Notes under the pieces: model-generated
Seen by the model: only the letters and a program-made list of their open reading frames with translations
Told to the model about the DNA's origin: nothing
The model's database searches: none
DNA from: Himantopus leucocephalus
Lineage: Eukaryota > Chordata > Aves > Charadriiformes > Recurvirostridae
Length of the DNA: 64,000 bases
Assembly: GCA_003993805.1 (NCBI GenBank)
Contig: RSEF01000012.1
Location: forward strand, 10,149,368 to 10,213,367
Direction of reading: 5' to 3'
Translations under genes and position numbers: made by a program
In this document: positions 9,500-38,200 of the stretch, in pieces
Layout of the letters: each line of letters starts with the position of its first letter
Position numbering within the stretch: position 1 is the first letter of the stretch

Positions 9500-12078
9500 A
9501 GAGGAAAAAAAGTCTGTTCTTTCCCTGGCCTGCTCACTTGATCAGAATCTTCCCACTAAATAAATTCTACCTTGCCCACTCCCAGGATATCGGTGCTGTT
9601 TCTTTGCCTGGTGTTAATGACTTGCTTGAATGTGCACAATTAAAATATGTACGATGATGCACAGGCTCCAAAGCTATTAATCAGCAGAGGAGATACGGAT
9701 GGTGAACGAGGAGTCCAAAGTGTATTTATACCCCGCTCCCAGAACTGACATGGAGCTGAGCGCTTACATTTGTTCCTTTTAAAGGTATCGAAACGCTGGG
9801 GAGGAATAGCTCGTGTTTGTTTCTGGGCACTCTGAGGCTGGACGAGTACAGTGGAGTTTAAAATAAACTCCCGCTGGTGATGACTCTTGATTACCAGAGT
9901 ATCTCCTGCCAAAACAAGAAAAAAGCATCATCATCTTCACCTCTCTGGAGCATTTCCCACCCTGGGGAACGCTGATGTATCTCATGCTCTGAGTGTGTGC
10001 GTTGGGCATTAGCACAGAGGAAGGGTTTCCCAAACGAGCGTTTTGCGGGCCCTGCCGCGGTGCCGAGGATGCAGGGACTAAAACAGGTGGCTGGCATAAC
10101 ACTAGGACGTCCTCCGGCCGTCCTGCATCCCAAAAGCAAGGTTACACGCTTGTCTCGCGCCTGCTGTCCTTCAGCATAGCCCACAACCCCCCCATAAGCT
10201 GCTGCGCACACCCCGGTGCTGTTCTTTGTTGGTACCCCAGTTTTAAACAGTAAAAGCCAACGCGAGATGGGAATCACGGCATTTTTCCATTGAGGGCATT
10301 TGGGCCAGTTTTTGCGATGGAAAGTTTTTAGGATGTGGGTGATCTTGTGTTTTCTTGACCCTTGCTGGGTCAGTTTTCAGACCATCTCCTGTTTTTCTCA
10401 CAAAGGTTGATTGCATTTTAGATGCTTTTGGGCACGTGAAAACTAAAGACGCGGCAATTTCTGACCTCGGTATGTATAAAGAGAGAGAATCAACTTTCAG
10501 TCGCCGCCACACCATGGCATCTGCATAGGAGGCACGTACACTGGATTTATGTGTATCCGCTGTCTCCGAGCAGGATCCCAGTGTGGCACCGCTCCACGTC
10601 GAAAGGAAATCACAGCTTATAATATTCAACTGGTTACTATAACCCCCACCCACCCCAGGTTTAATATTAGAACTATTTTTCACGTTGAAACCGAAATAGT
10701 ACAAAATATGGGCTTGCTGTAATTGTTGTTAGATTATGTGTCACCCTGATAAGATGTAACAAATATTTTCCTACACAGCAGGGCCCGTTTCCCTGCGAGT
10801 AATGGATGGAGAAACTTCTCATAGTGTGCAGGCAATCGGTCGTAAAAACTTCGCTTAGAAGATTAATGCATGAAGTGCAACCTTTGTGGAAAACAGGAAG
10901 AAAAGAATTAAAATAATAGTTTGTTCTTTCCCGTTTAATATTAATATCCAAACTTACTTGGTGGGAATGTTCCTTTCTGCATGTGCCTCCCCCCTTTAAG
11001 GAGCAGCTTTGTGTCAAATAAGCATCTGTTTGGTTGTTTTTTTTAAGATCCTTCAGCAGCAGCTGTTGTATATGGTGCAGTGATTCTTTCAACAGAACTA
11101 TTTTTATCGGTAATATGAAAGACTATTTTCATGGGCAAAGCTTTGACACCAATAAGTCTGCTGGACGTCACTTAATGGGCTAGATAAACATTCGCTCACC
11201 ATTTAGTGTAGAAGGATTTTCCCTTTATATCACAGCTTTACGTCTTTCACGGACACTTAACGGCCGTTAGAGAGATGGCACCCTCGGGAGAGAGCTCTCC
11301 GGAACCGGTGCGCGGTCAGAGATGAGGCAGGGGCTTGTTTGTCGCTGTTCGAACATTAACATGCAGAACGGAAAAGCGAGGCCCTTCTTGTCCCGAGCTG
11401 ATCTGCGATGAGTCGAGCCCCTCAGCAGCAGAGCCGAGGGTTTAGGAGGAGCACAACAGTATGTCACAACGACCCCTCCTGAGCACAGCCTGCACTGAAT
11501 TCTGCCATTGCCCATCAGAAGGTTTCTTCCTCCTGTCTGGGGACTGTTTGGTACCAGCCACTGCTCTGCCACCGAGCGGTGCCTGTGGCTAGCTTGGCAG
11601 ATGTAAGGATGGTCTTAACATGATGAAATGATGATTTTATTTTTTTTTTCTTTAAACTGCTCAAGGTTTGGGAAAAAATGCCAGTTTAGATTGATTGCTG
11701 CTGCTTTCCCCCCATGTGTATTTTGAGATCTTGTTTTCTTCCTAAAGTACACTTCTGTACTTGCAGTCAGTCTCAAGTGACAGGTACCATCAGTCATGAA
11801 GTCAGCTGTGAAACTGGGGTCGAAGGGAACTGCTAATTTTCAGTGGGTGGCACACAGTTCACTTCTTCCTAGGTCTTTGCTTGCTATCTGAGGTCTGGTA
11901 GGCCATCCAGCTTGAGTTTTACAGAGCATCACTTGTTTTACTGCTTGTGAGAACAGATATTTCTTCCCGGTTTTACACAGCTTGAATTTTATAAAGAACA
12001 CTTTGTAAGCAAAGAAATAATTGGTTTGCCAAAGGAGAAACAAAGAGTTTCTGCCCTCTCCTGCTGATGGTAGGCAGT
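9500..12078. other. intergenic region between the left gene and the 3' end of RUVBL1
   Basis: No exon of either neighbour was found. The open frames here are short and without domain signature. About 10680-11270 is AT-balanced and motif-rich (GTAATTGTTGTTAGATTATG, TTAATATTAATATCC, GATAAACATTCGC) and may hold regulatory elements. The end of RUVBL1 would be expected near or beyond the right edge, at the gap. Confidence 0.5.
10680..11270. promoter_or_regulatory. candidate conserved non-coding element D
   Basis: A unique-looking stretch has TAATTGTTGTTAGATTATG, GAAGATTAATGCATGAAG, CCGTTTAATATTAATATCC, ACTTAATGGGC and TAGATAAACATTCGC words and no reading frame with domain content. The resemblance to clustered homeodomain, forkhead and GATA sites is by eye only. 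Confidence 0.3.
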
Positions 12079-12178
12079 NNNNNNNNNNNNNNNNNNNNNN
12101 NNNNNNNNNNNNNNNNNNNNNNNNNNNNNNNNNNNNNNNNNNNNNNNNNNNNNNNNNNNNNNNNNNNNNNNNNNNNNN
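12079..12178. other. assembly gap, 100 N
   Basis: Exactly 100 unknown bases, the usual placeholder for a gap of unestimated size. It lies where the missing 3' part of RUVBL1 would be expected, so true sequence has probably been lost here. Confidence 0.98.
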
Positions 12179-28560
<16,382 letters not shown>

Positions 28561-30072
28561 GGGAGCCCTGGGTGTCCCCTGGCTGGGTGTGGGGCTGGGT
28601 GTCCCTCTCCTGGGCACTCAGGCTGCCCATGGCTGGCTGACGGCAGGCCAGGAGCCATCAGCAATGCCTTCTGAAAATCTCTGCTGGCTTTAGCTTACAA
28701 AAGTGAGTTGAGGTTTTCCAAGGGTGTTTTCTAGATCTTTGTCAAAAAAAGAGTAAGGGCAATCTTTTACCTGCTGAGTGTCGCTCAGTAACTTCTAGCT
28801 TTCTGTGCAACTGCAAAATAATTCTATTCCATGTGTCCAAAGCCTTTATGTAAGCATCTGAGGCTTTAACAGATGCTGTACCTACAACAAAACTTAAGTT
28901 CTTTCTTGAGCTTTGACCGACTGAAATGAGGAAAAATACTCCCCTCTTCTCAGCAGGCAGTTTCACAGCCTTGCAGACCTTACCCTCACTGCCTCCGCTC
29001 TGTGAGGCTGCAGCTTTTGGGCTGCTATAGCTGCTAACTGTGGTTCAGCTGTATTTCTGCTGCATCTTGTATGTAGATGCAAATGGTTGAGATGGAGATG
29101 ACTCACAGTGAAATCTTAGATGGGATCTGGGAACCTGCAGTTCCAGTGACTTCTTGTTTATAGGTATTGGGATCTCCCTCCCAAGAAAAGAGGGGACCCT
29201 CTTTCTGCCATTATATAATGTTTTCTGAGTTTGATTATAAAACTATGGCTGCCTGCAATGTTCAAGGCCAGTGGATCAACACAGTGTGATGCAGGACTGC
29301 TGTCTGTGCAAAGGGATGCAGCCATCTCACCTCTCCCATGCACTGCCAGGGAGAACTGCAAAAGCAGTCCTGTGCTGGTCCAAGCCAGGAGAGTGGCTTT
29401 TAGGAAGGATGGGAGTTATGGCTCAATTTGCAGAAGCGCATGAACAATATATATGCTATTCATTCCCTTTTTGTGTAAAAGCTTGCATTAGTTTTGTTAG
29501 AAATGTCATTCAGCAAAGACTTTGTTATTTATGGCTTTCTTTTTCCGTTAATTGTTCTGTCAGTTTACATAATCTAGTTTAAAATTGTAATTACAATATA
29601 ATTGCACACATATGTAGTTCAACACCTTTGTAAGAGTATCCTATTATACAACTGTTTAGCTAAGAATTTTTGAATCTAACAAATATAAGCTATCCTTTAA
29701 ATAATTAAAAAAGTGTGTATGATATTGGACTCTATACATCCTCTCGGGGTCATATTAGTCACAGAACACAAATGCCTAATAAGTACTGAACTTCTTTGTA
29801 AAAAGGCAAATATACAACTTTGATTTCTCTAGTGCATTAAACTGCCGCAAGTGTTGTGGGTAAGTCTGGTCAGAGCTCAAGTTTCTGCCAGTTCTGGAAG
29901 AATAATTAGCAAGTCTTCTAAGAGGTCTGAAGGCAGTGATGCTGTTAACAAGAGGTCCAGGCTAGGTACGGCCCTCCTTTTAAGAAGAACTAGCAATGGG
30001 TGAAATACATATTCTTTTATTAACTGAGACTGAAATCTGTCCATATGCTTCATGTTATCTTGTTTGATGTCG

Positions 30073-30090
30073 CAGCTAGGNACAGCTAGG
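30073..30090. repeat. 8-base duplication around single N at 30081
   Basis: CAGCTAGG occurs on both sides of the unknown base. The arms are too short to be certain, but the arrangement matches the other single-N junctions. Confidence 0.4.
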
Positions 30091-33000
30091 CCTATTTTTG
30101 ACGTTATGCCATTTCAAAGACTATTTCATAATATTTGCTTATTTCTTTTTGGTAAAATTCAATATATAGGCATGTAGATGGCAGGAATAGAAAATTGCTG
30201 TTAATTTTCATTATAGCTTAGAAGGAGGATAGAAATATTGGATGTATGTAGAAATCAGGTATGCTACACAAGATTCTTTAACTTTAGAAATACTAATTCA
30301 ATTAGAGATTTTTCCTGATAAAAGTGGGTAAGAAAGAGAGTGTTAATTGTTTGTTTACGGCAATACAATGTCTCAAAAAGAGAACTGGAGTAGAGCCTAA
30401 AACTTCAGTCTGCTAGTGACCATTGCTGTTCAGTAAACAAAATTACTGCTGTGATGAAGGTACAATTTTAGACCTGCAGAAATTGTTATGAAAATTATTT
30501 GGGTTTGTATTTGCAATAGAAGATATTTCAACATGAAAAAGAAACAGTAAACAATTGTTTGCTTGATAGGTATGAAGCTGTCTTCTCTCTCTCTTACTTG
30601 CTCAAATTAGTATCACTTAACAGGGTTTACAATCATCCAGAGGCTGAGTCGTTTGGCACATCTCATTGTATTGATTGTTTTACTCATTCCATGTGTTCTT
30701 TGAGCATCGTACTGAAGTTGCAGTTAAAGAGTGGAAGAAGAGTACGTTTGGGTGAGGGAAAATAAACAATAATCCTTAGACCACACAGGATTAATTGTTT
30801 ATTCCCCGGAAAGAGCAGAGTACATGTGGAACTACTGGAAAGTTTAGAATTGAACTTAAATAGCTTCAATGATCTTTTCTGATTGATGTCTGATGTGTTA
30901 TGATGCATCAGTATGAGGAAATACTGAACCTCAACCTTAATGTGATTTTTAAATAACTAACACATTAGAGGGGGAGGGTAAAATAATTTTGTTGCAAAGC
31001 ATGAGTCGTCTTTCTCCTTTGTCCATGCCACCACATGGAACATAAGTAGGTTTTTTGACCGTTCTGCCCATCTCATATTATAAGATGCTTTGAGTATAAT
31101 TTAATATTTCACTAGCAAGTTAACCAGAAAAAATAATACCTGTCACTAACAGTCTGAACTGTTATTCCCCAGGTTTAATCAACTCATTTTACCACCGTTT
31201 CTTTTGCCCCCCTCTTTGAGGTCTCCTCTTTGGCACAGACGTCATGCGATACCCGATGTGGGAGCTGGAGACTTGAGAGCTGTTTTCCTAGACTAAATGT
31301 TTGAGGTTACAGGACGTGGCCCAGTTTCACATAAGCTTTCAAATTTCAATGGGACATGCTGAATCCTGAAACTGTCAAATAGTGTATTATTTTTGGAGTG
31401 AGAGAGAGTACGTGTGTGTGAGTGTGTGAATGACCTTTACATTTTTACCCTATCCCCAAAGTCTGACTTCCTGCCCTTTCTCCCATGAGTCCATAAACTT
31501 TAGCAATTAAAGTGAACACTTCTTAAGGAAGAAATTCAGTGTAGGGGAGAACAACTGGGAAGAAGAATGGTGTATTAAGGAGAAAACAAGGAAAACAGCT
31601 AAATGCTATAAACTTCTTGCTTCATGAGGGATGTAGAAAAATCTGGAGAAGCTGGGATTCTTTCTTTTTGCCATGTTTGCGCCTCCGTCTTAGTAATATC
31701 AAGACCTCTGTGCGCGTGTGTGTTCTGTTTTGTTTCCTGCAAAAGAAGCTGAAAGATTTTTCCTACTCTTCAGCAGAGCAATAGGAGTGATGAATCTTAA
31801 CAAATGCCGTCTCTTAATTTCCAAATTTGTGATTAGTTTTAAAGCTTTGTAAGCTAACAGCATGGACCTCTCTAAAAAAAGTGCTCATGTCTCTATTTAC
31901 CACATTTCTCCTCCTTGCTATCGGTGGTCTAAGTGTATTCATTTCACAGGTACCACGTGTACCCTGATCTTGCAAAGAGCTGTGCCTTCAAGTGATATGT
32001 TGGGAAATCAGAACCACAGACTCTAAAATCCTGGAGAGAGGTATGTTCTGAGCAGTAACAACAAAACTGTAGACATTGTGGCAAATTTACCTGTCGGTTT
32101 TTTGTTGTTTTTTTTCCCCCCTTCCCACTACCTAAGGACAACTGCCCTATCTAGAGAGTCTTTTCTGTGTCTAAAGGAAGAAAACTAAGAACAAACCCAC
32201 ATTTCTACCTGACACCCCTCCTTCTTGCAGGTCGCTCACGAGTATAAGATTATAAAAGAAATGCCACCACTTTTACATCAGCAGTGCAATTAAATCCATT
32301 TTCCCATGGATTTTTATCTTCCTTCCTTACATCTCCTTAGCAGAAGGAATTATCTTTTTTTGGCCCCATTAGTTCTATCCAGTATCCCTCTAGTTATTGT
32401 TTGAGCAAAATGCATTTCTTGTTCCATTGGTAAATTGGCAGTCCGTGCAAAATGGGTGACAGCTGAGCTCTTGCTGTAGCCCCTTACACTGTGGATCATT
32501 CAAATGGGCACCTCCTTCACCTCATTGCCAGTTTTCACAAGAGTTGTGGAAACTTTTAGACCTCTGTACTTTGTCAAAACTTGTTGAAAATGGCAGTTAT
32601 TTTAGACGCTTTGAGAGGACTTCTGGATAATGCTTCTCCTGGTTAGGAATCAGACCTTTTCCCACCTCTTCCTTCTGAACTCCTCTAATAATTATTGCTA
32701 AAAAAAAAAGAATTAAATGGTAGGTAATATGATACAGGAATATCTGTGTGGATTACAACTGTGTAGGGCCTTTTCTTATGGGAATAGAACTTCACTTTGC
32801 AAGTATGTATTGATATAATAGATTGAGACATTCAGGGCAATGAAGTGTACGTGAGCCTTATGATTTAACAGGAAACTATTCAAAGCCTGGGAACTTGGTC
32901 TGAAAAGTGACATTATGCTTAATTTGGCTCCCATGACAGAGCTCCCATCAAGCTGAACTATTCTGCTCAAGAAGCCGATTAACCAGGCTAGCTCAATGCA

Positions 33001-33182
33001 TTGGCACCACTCCTTGCGAGTTCATTTCTTTCCTTTAGGGAGATACTTGTCTCTCAAATAGCACCGAGTGCAAGGAATGACTGCTATTTTTTCTCCCCCT
33101 GTCACTGAGTCATTGATTCTGTCATCTTGACTTCTGTGTGTTTGGGAAGGAGGAGAAATTTGTACCCAACTTTAAAGTGTTG

Positions 33183-33300
33183 TTATAGGAAGCAACTTTC
33201 TTTTTAAGAAAAAGCCTGGAGTTTGGAGTCAAAGCCTAAANATTATAGGAAGCAACTTTCTTTGTAAGAAAAAGCCTGGAGTTTGGAGTCAAAGCCTAAA
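33183..33300. repeat. 58-base duplication around single N at 33241
   Basis: The arms 33183-33240 and 33243-33300 differ at one base (T versus G in CTTTCTTTTTAAG). This is a junction duplication of the assembly-overlap type. Confidence 0.85.
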
Positions 33301-34234
33301 AACTAAATCCATGATGCTGACAATAACCTTAGGCAAGTCATCTTACACTTCTGGCTTGTTCATTAGTTATTCAAATGCAAATGCTAAATACTATTAACAA
33401 TATGTATTACTGTGTAGGGGGAGCAAAAAAGCACTGCTCTCAAAGGAAAAAATCTGTAGAATGTAGTGCAAGTCTAGTCTGCTTGGACACCTATGGGAGG
33501 TCCATAACACAATATTGCTTTCTTGGCTTGTAAACAGCTGTTATCATTTGAAGTGGTACTTAGGACTGCTTAGTACTCACAACTGAAAATGCAGAGCACA
33601 TGTGTTAAGCTTTATGGTGTAAGGCATTTGGCCCTGTGTGCCTCCTGGGTTATCATACTTAAACCAGTGAAATGTGCTCCTGCCCTTGGCCTCTCCAATG
33701 CTCACCTCCCTGGTTTTTTGTTTGGGTTTGGTTTTTTTTGTTGGCTTGAAGGAGAGCTGTTCACCACTGTTAATAATCTTGGTTATTCTTAATCCCTTAA
33801 AGGTATGATTTTTAGGAAGCATGCTCCACAACATAAATATGCTTTTACAGAAAAATGAATTATGCAAACCCAGAAACTGGTGATTAAGCGTGAGGAGAGC
33901 AAACGATCCAAATCCTGACCTGCTTTTTCACGTGCATTTGCAATATCCATGCGACTGTGAAATCAAACCTCAGCCCCATCCTTCCAGCGGCAGCAGGGCT
34001 GGGGTATCCTTGCCGGTGGGATGAGGGTGTGCTGTGACAGCCAGCGGGCTGAGCTCGGCAGCCCCAGAGTGACTGATTTCTGTGGGCAAGATGAGGGCAA
34101 AGTGCCAGTACCCCAGGGGCAGTCACCCCTTCCCCGGGGCTCTCCGCAGCTCTCGGCTCCCCCCGCTGCAATTAGGCCTGGCCCTGACGAGCCCCAGGGG
34201 CACACCTGGGGAGCAGGCACCAGCTGTTAGCTGT

Positions 34235-34289
34235 GTGGCCATCAAAGTCAACTGCTTTCAGGTGCGTGGCCATCAAAGTCAACTGCTTT
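34235..34289. repeat. 24-base perfect direct repeat
   Basis: GTGGCCATCAAAGTCAACTG plus CTTT occurs at 34235-34258 and again at 34266-34289, seven bases apart, with no unknown base between. Unlike the single-N duplications, this one looks genuine. It lies about 400 bases upstream of the EEFSEC start codon. The ATCAAAG word is TCF/LEF-like and GTCAA is half-site-like; function is unknown. Confidence 0.75.
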
Positions 34290-34389
34290 AACGGCCTCTC
34301 CTCGATGAGGAGGCCTGGTCGAGGCGGTGGAGGAGCCCTGTGAGCGGGTGCTGAGGTAAGCCAGGGGTTGGGTGGTTGTCGTTCCTGCG

Positions 34390-35250
34390 GGTACGGCTGC
34401 CGAGTGCTCGAATAGCGATGAATTTGACCAATCTGTCACCTTTCTGGGTCGCTTTTAGCGCCCTTCCTCGCCGCGCCGGTGGAGGTGGGTGCCCGCTCCG
34501 TGTGGTGTCGCCGCTCCGCGCGGGGCGGGGTGGCCGTGTTTCCCTCAGCCTTCGCGTTCCCCCGAACCGTACCCTCGGCGGGGCAGGGACGGCTCTTCCC
34601 GCGGCTGAGGCGGCGGCGGAACGGCGGCGGCGGGGCCCGCGTTGCCGCAGGGGCGCTGTTGGGACGGACCGGCCGGGGTGCAGCGCCGTCATGGCCGCCG
34701 GGTCCGCGGCGCCCCGCGTCCTTAACGTGAACGTGGGCGTCCTGGGTCACATCGACAGCGGAAAAACGGCGCTGGCCCGGGCGCTGAGCACCACCGGCTC
34801 CACCGCCGCCTTCGACCGGGCGCCGCAGAGCCGGGCGCGGGGCATCACGCTGGACCTGGGCTTCTCCTGCCTGCGCACCGCCCTGCCGCCGCAGCTGGGC
34901 CCGGGGCCCGGCGAGCTCCAGTTCACGCTGGTCGACTGCCCGGGGCACGCCTCCCTCATCCGCACCATCATCGGCGGTAAGGGGGGGAGCGGGGGCGGCC
35001 CTCCCTGCCCGCCCGGGGGCCGCGGCGGCGGAGAGGACCCTTACCGGGGTGCCGCCGCGCCTCTCGGGGCGCCCCAGCCCGCGGCAGGGTGGTGGCTTCC
35101 CGCCGTGCGGCCGGCGGGGCCGCTCCCGCCCGCCCGAGCCCGTCTGTGCTGGGAGCTCCGTCGGGGCCCCGGGGGCTCTGGCCGCCCGGCCGTGCCCGCC
35201 GAGCGGCGGCTGGGGGGTGGTGGTGTGTGTCGGGCCGGTCACGGGCCCCC
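34390..35250 (+). promoter_or_regulatory. EEFSEC CpG-island promoter
   Basis: CpG-dense DNA covers the upstream flank, exon 1 and the start of intron 1. A CCAAT box lies at 34428-34432 (TTGACCAATCTGTCACC), about 260 bases before the ATG. There is no TATA box. The 391-codon plus-strand frame that runs through the island reads from the leader through exon 1 into the intron and is not one protein; only the part from 34691 to 34976 is EEFSEC. Confidence 0.7.
34691..34976 (+). CDS. EEFSEC: selenocysteine-specific elongation factor, exon 1 (GTPase N-terminus)
   Basis: EEFSEC is the EF-Tu-like GTPase that carries Sec-tRNA to UGA codons recoded by SECIS elements with SECISBP2. The exon encodes 95 residues and one base, ending at donor GTAAGG. 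G1/P-loop GHIDSGKT is at residues 19-26, the switch I motif RGITLDLGFS is at 50-59, and the G3 motif DCPGH is at 82-86, followed by ASLIRTIIGG. The start MAAGSAAPRVLNVNVGVLGH fits the family. Between switch I and G3 the bird sequence (LRTALPPQLGPGPGELQFT) is shorter than in mammals, by my reading about 15 residues. The remaining GTPase domain, domains II-IV and the C-terminus are outside the window. Upstream in-frame ATGs lie in GC-rich leader and are rejected. Confidence 0.95.
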
Positions 35251-38200
35251 TGACTTCGTTACGCTTCTTGGTAATTGCTCCTCAAATAAAATACCGGTAC
35301 TCATACAAAAGCTGTTGGTAAACGTGAAATCTCTGGGCAGTCAGGGCTGTTCAGTTTCCTTATGCTTGGTCAAAAAAAAAAAGTTTTTGTGTACGGAGAC
35401 TGTGTTTGTGGTCTTTAATGGCAACATTAACTTCTGTTTTTTTCACTTGTTAAAGCTGTCAGAGTCTGATATTCCCCAGCTGAGAGCTGTGGTGTACTTG
35501 CTGGGCGTACTCCTGCCCAACTTTTGTCTTGGACAGTCTGGGGAGTTCTAACGTGATAACCTTATGTGTAGGAATAATTTTGTGGATTTTGGTAACTTTC
35601 TATTTTAGCCTTTGTAGGTGATATCGGGAGGTTAATCTGGTTTGTATTAGAGCTCATTTCAAATTAGTTCACCTTGTTCTATGAGAAATAATACCTCCCC
35701 CCTCCATCTCTTGCAGAAAGAGTTGAGAGGTGGTTGGTGCTTGGCTAAGGTTTTAATGAAGTTGCAGCTGCAGGCTGTTATAAAGCAGTCACAGGCTGAT
35801 TATCTGCAGCTACAGGGACCTCTGAAAGTGCAGTTTCTCTGCTAGTGTCTCTTCAGTGTCACCTAGGTGGTAGTTTTGTAATGCAGTGTACGTTTCCTCT
35901 CAGCTAGGAAACTCGGACCAACTTAGTTTTCATGATGTACGAATTAACCCCCGTTTGAACAGATGTTATTATTTGTAAATGGTGTTGGCAGTAACTGCAT
36001 TGTATTGTTTGTATTTCTTCTGGATGGGATAATAAACATTTACTTAGTTCTCGATTTCACCGGCAGTAAAGTGCCCTGTGCCGTTAATGTGTGCTCTACA
36101 GCTGCAAGGGAGGAGTGGCTGAGTGCTGAATTCCAGAAACCTGTGCTCTCTTAGTCGTCTCTTGTATTCTACAATCAGCTGTTATTCTTAAGTAATTGTA
36201 AGCACCTGATTATCTTCTGAAGAACAAAGTTTACTTTGGCAAATGGTAACTTTTCTTGGCTGTACTGAAGAGTGACTTGTAGTTAGACATTCCTTTCTGC
36301 CAGAAACAACTAATTTGAGTGGGGTAAACTCTCTCATGAAGAGGACATGGGAAAACTTGGAAAAAAAACACAGCTTTTTTTTTTTTCCCATCACTTTAAC
36401 GTTTATCTGCAGTGATTGTTTAATACATAGACTTCTTGTTGCTTCTTATCGTTTTTATGAAGAGCTTCAAAGCATTTAGTCACAGCTGTCTGTATTGGTT
36501 GAATAAGTTATTTGGATTTCCTTACTGATAGGCCATGCTGGGAGAAGAAAAGATGCGGACAGTGTACTAGACAGCATGATAGAGTTTTCTCCCCAGCAAA
36601 ATGATTCTTTACAGGTAGCAATTCAGACACATAAGCAAGTCAAACTTGCTTAGTTCCAGTTATAGCAGATCATATATCTTAGTGAAAACATTTGATTAGC
36701 ATGACTTACTGCAATTCTATGTATTAAGAAAGAGTTGTAGTGAAAATGCGGTATTATGTTAATACTTAGTTTAAAGAGTCAGAAACTTCTGTTTTCTGCT
36801 TTATTAGCATACATGTATCTTGATAGTGGATGCTTTTTTTTTCACTACTGGGTTTAAAAGGTAAAACCTTGATGATAAAACCTGATCTGTGCCTGTGGGA
36901 CTACTTAGGTGCTTACAGTTTTAGTAGGGTTTGGTGAAACTCACACTGAAGTATAGCATATCTTGTTTAACAGGATATATCCTTCAGTATTTAGGTGTCC
37001 AAATTTAATATTGCCAACTTTCCCAGCTCTTCAGAAATGAAAAACCAGGCCTCCCAGATAACGATACTTTAAAAACTTGGATTGTTTTCATCTGCTTCCT
37101 AATCACAAGTGTTCAGGGTTCAACATTCCAAGTATTTTCTTTGCAACTAGTAATGCTACTATTTTCTTTTTATGGGCTCTGTGATTTCCCTGTTGCTATG
37201 CATTTTCTATATACAAGATTCTTAAATAAAACATAAGTGCAAAGTACTTCATCTTCCTGTGTTTATTCTGCACCTCAGATTTCTTGCACATCTTTAAAAT
37301 ACTGCTCTTCTGAAATGAAGTCCTGCAATAGCTGTAGATGTGAATTAACCTACAGAAAATGTAGAGCTGGGAAGGCTGTGGGAAAGGGAGCTGGATGTGA
37401 GGAATCAGAGGGTGGAATGACAACGGAAGGCTCTGAAGCACCCTTCCTGTCTTAGTCATGTGCATGCGGCTTTTGCAATAGAAACTACAGATGTGAAAAC
37501 ATGTTATTGCATGCTCTTATTTGAAGCTTTTTTTTTTTATTGGAGGTGGTATGAACTAGTTGAACTAGTTGGCTCCCCCCTTGAGTGACCCCATCTTATG
37601 GAAACGCTGTCGGCTGTGGCAGGGTAGCACCAGCATTATTCAGTCGGGGCTCGCATGGGGCAGCTAGCTCAAGTGGTTCCTTCAGAGGAGCTCCTTGCTG
37701 GCTTCACAAGGGAAGCCAGTAGTCCCCCGCCCGTCTTAGCTCTTCCCTTCCAGGGTGCGATTTTCATCAGTGGTGTCTCAGGCTATCTTCTAGTCTAATT
37801 CCATCCCCTTGAACTGTCATCTTGTCTGTGTTCCCAGAGTGCTCTAAGGGTTAATTCCTTTGCTTTACAAAGCTGATAAATCTGCTTACAGATTAAATGA
37901 TACTATTTACCATTCTTTAACATATGTCTGTATCTAGGTAATTCTTGAGATGGATTTTTTCATGGCTGAATCTAGTATTGTATTTTTGTCGTGCTGCGCC
38001 AGGTAGTGCTTGACCTTGCACATACTTCTCACAGTCGCTCCCAAGATGCCTGTTTGGAGACATGGATTAAATGAATGCAGAATAGTTGAGCAGTAACCAA
38101 ATGGAATGGAAAATAGAAGTCATATTTCATTCTGTGTGGTTACATTTTTCTTGCAAAGCTTGTCCTTGAAAACAAAACATATCAAATGTTAAATCAAAAT

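Noticed and set aside
34376..35551. 391-codon open frame through the EEFSEC promoter
   Set aside because: Only codons from 34691 to the donor at 34977 match EEFSEC. The rest is CpG-island leader and intron translated by chance.
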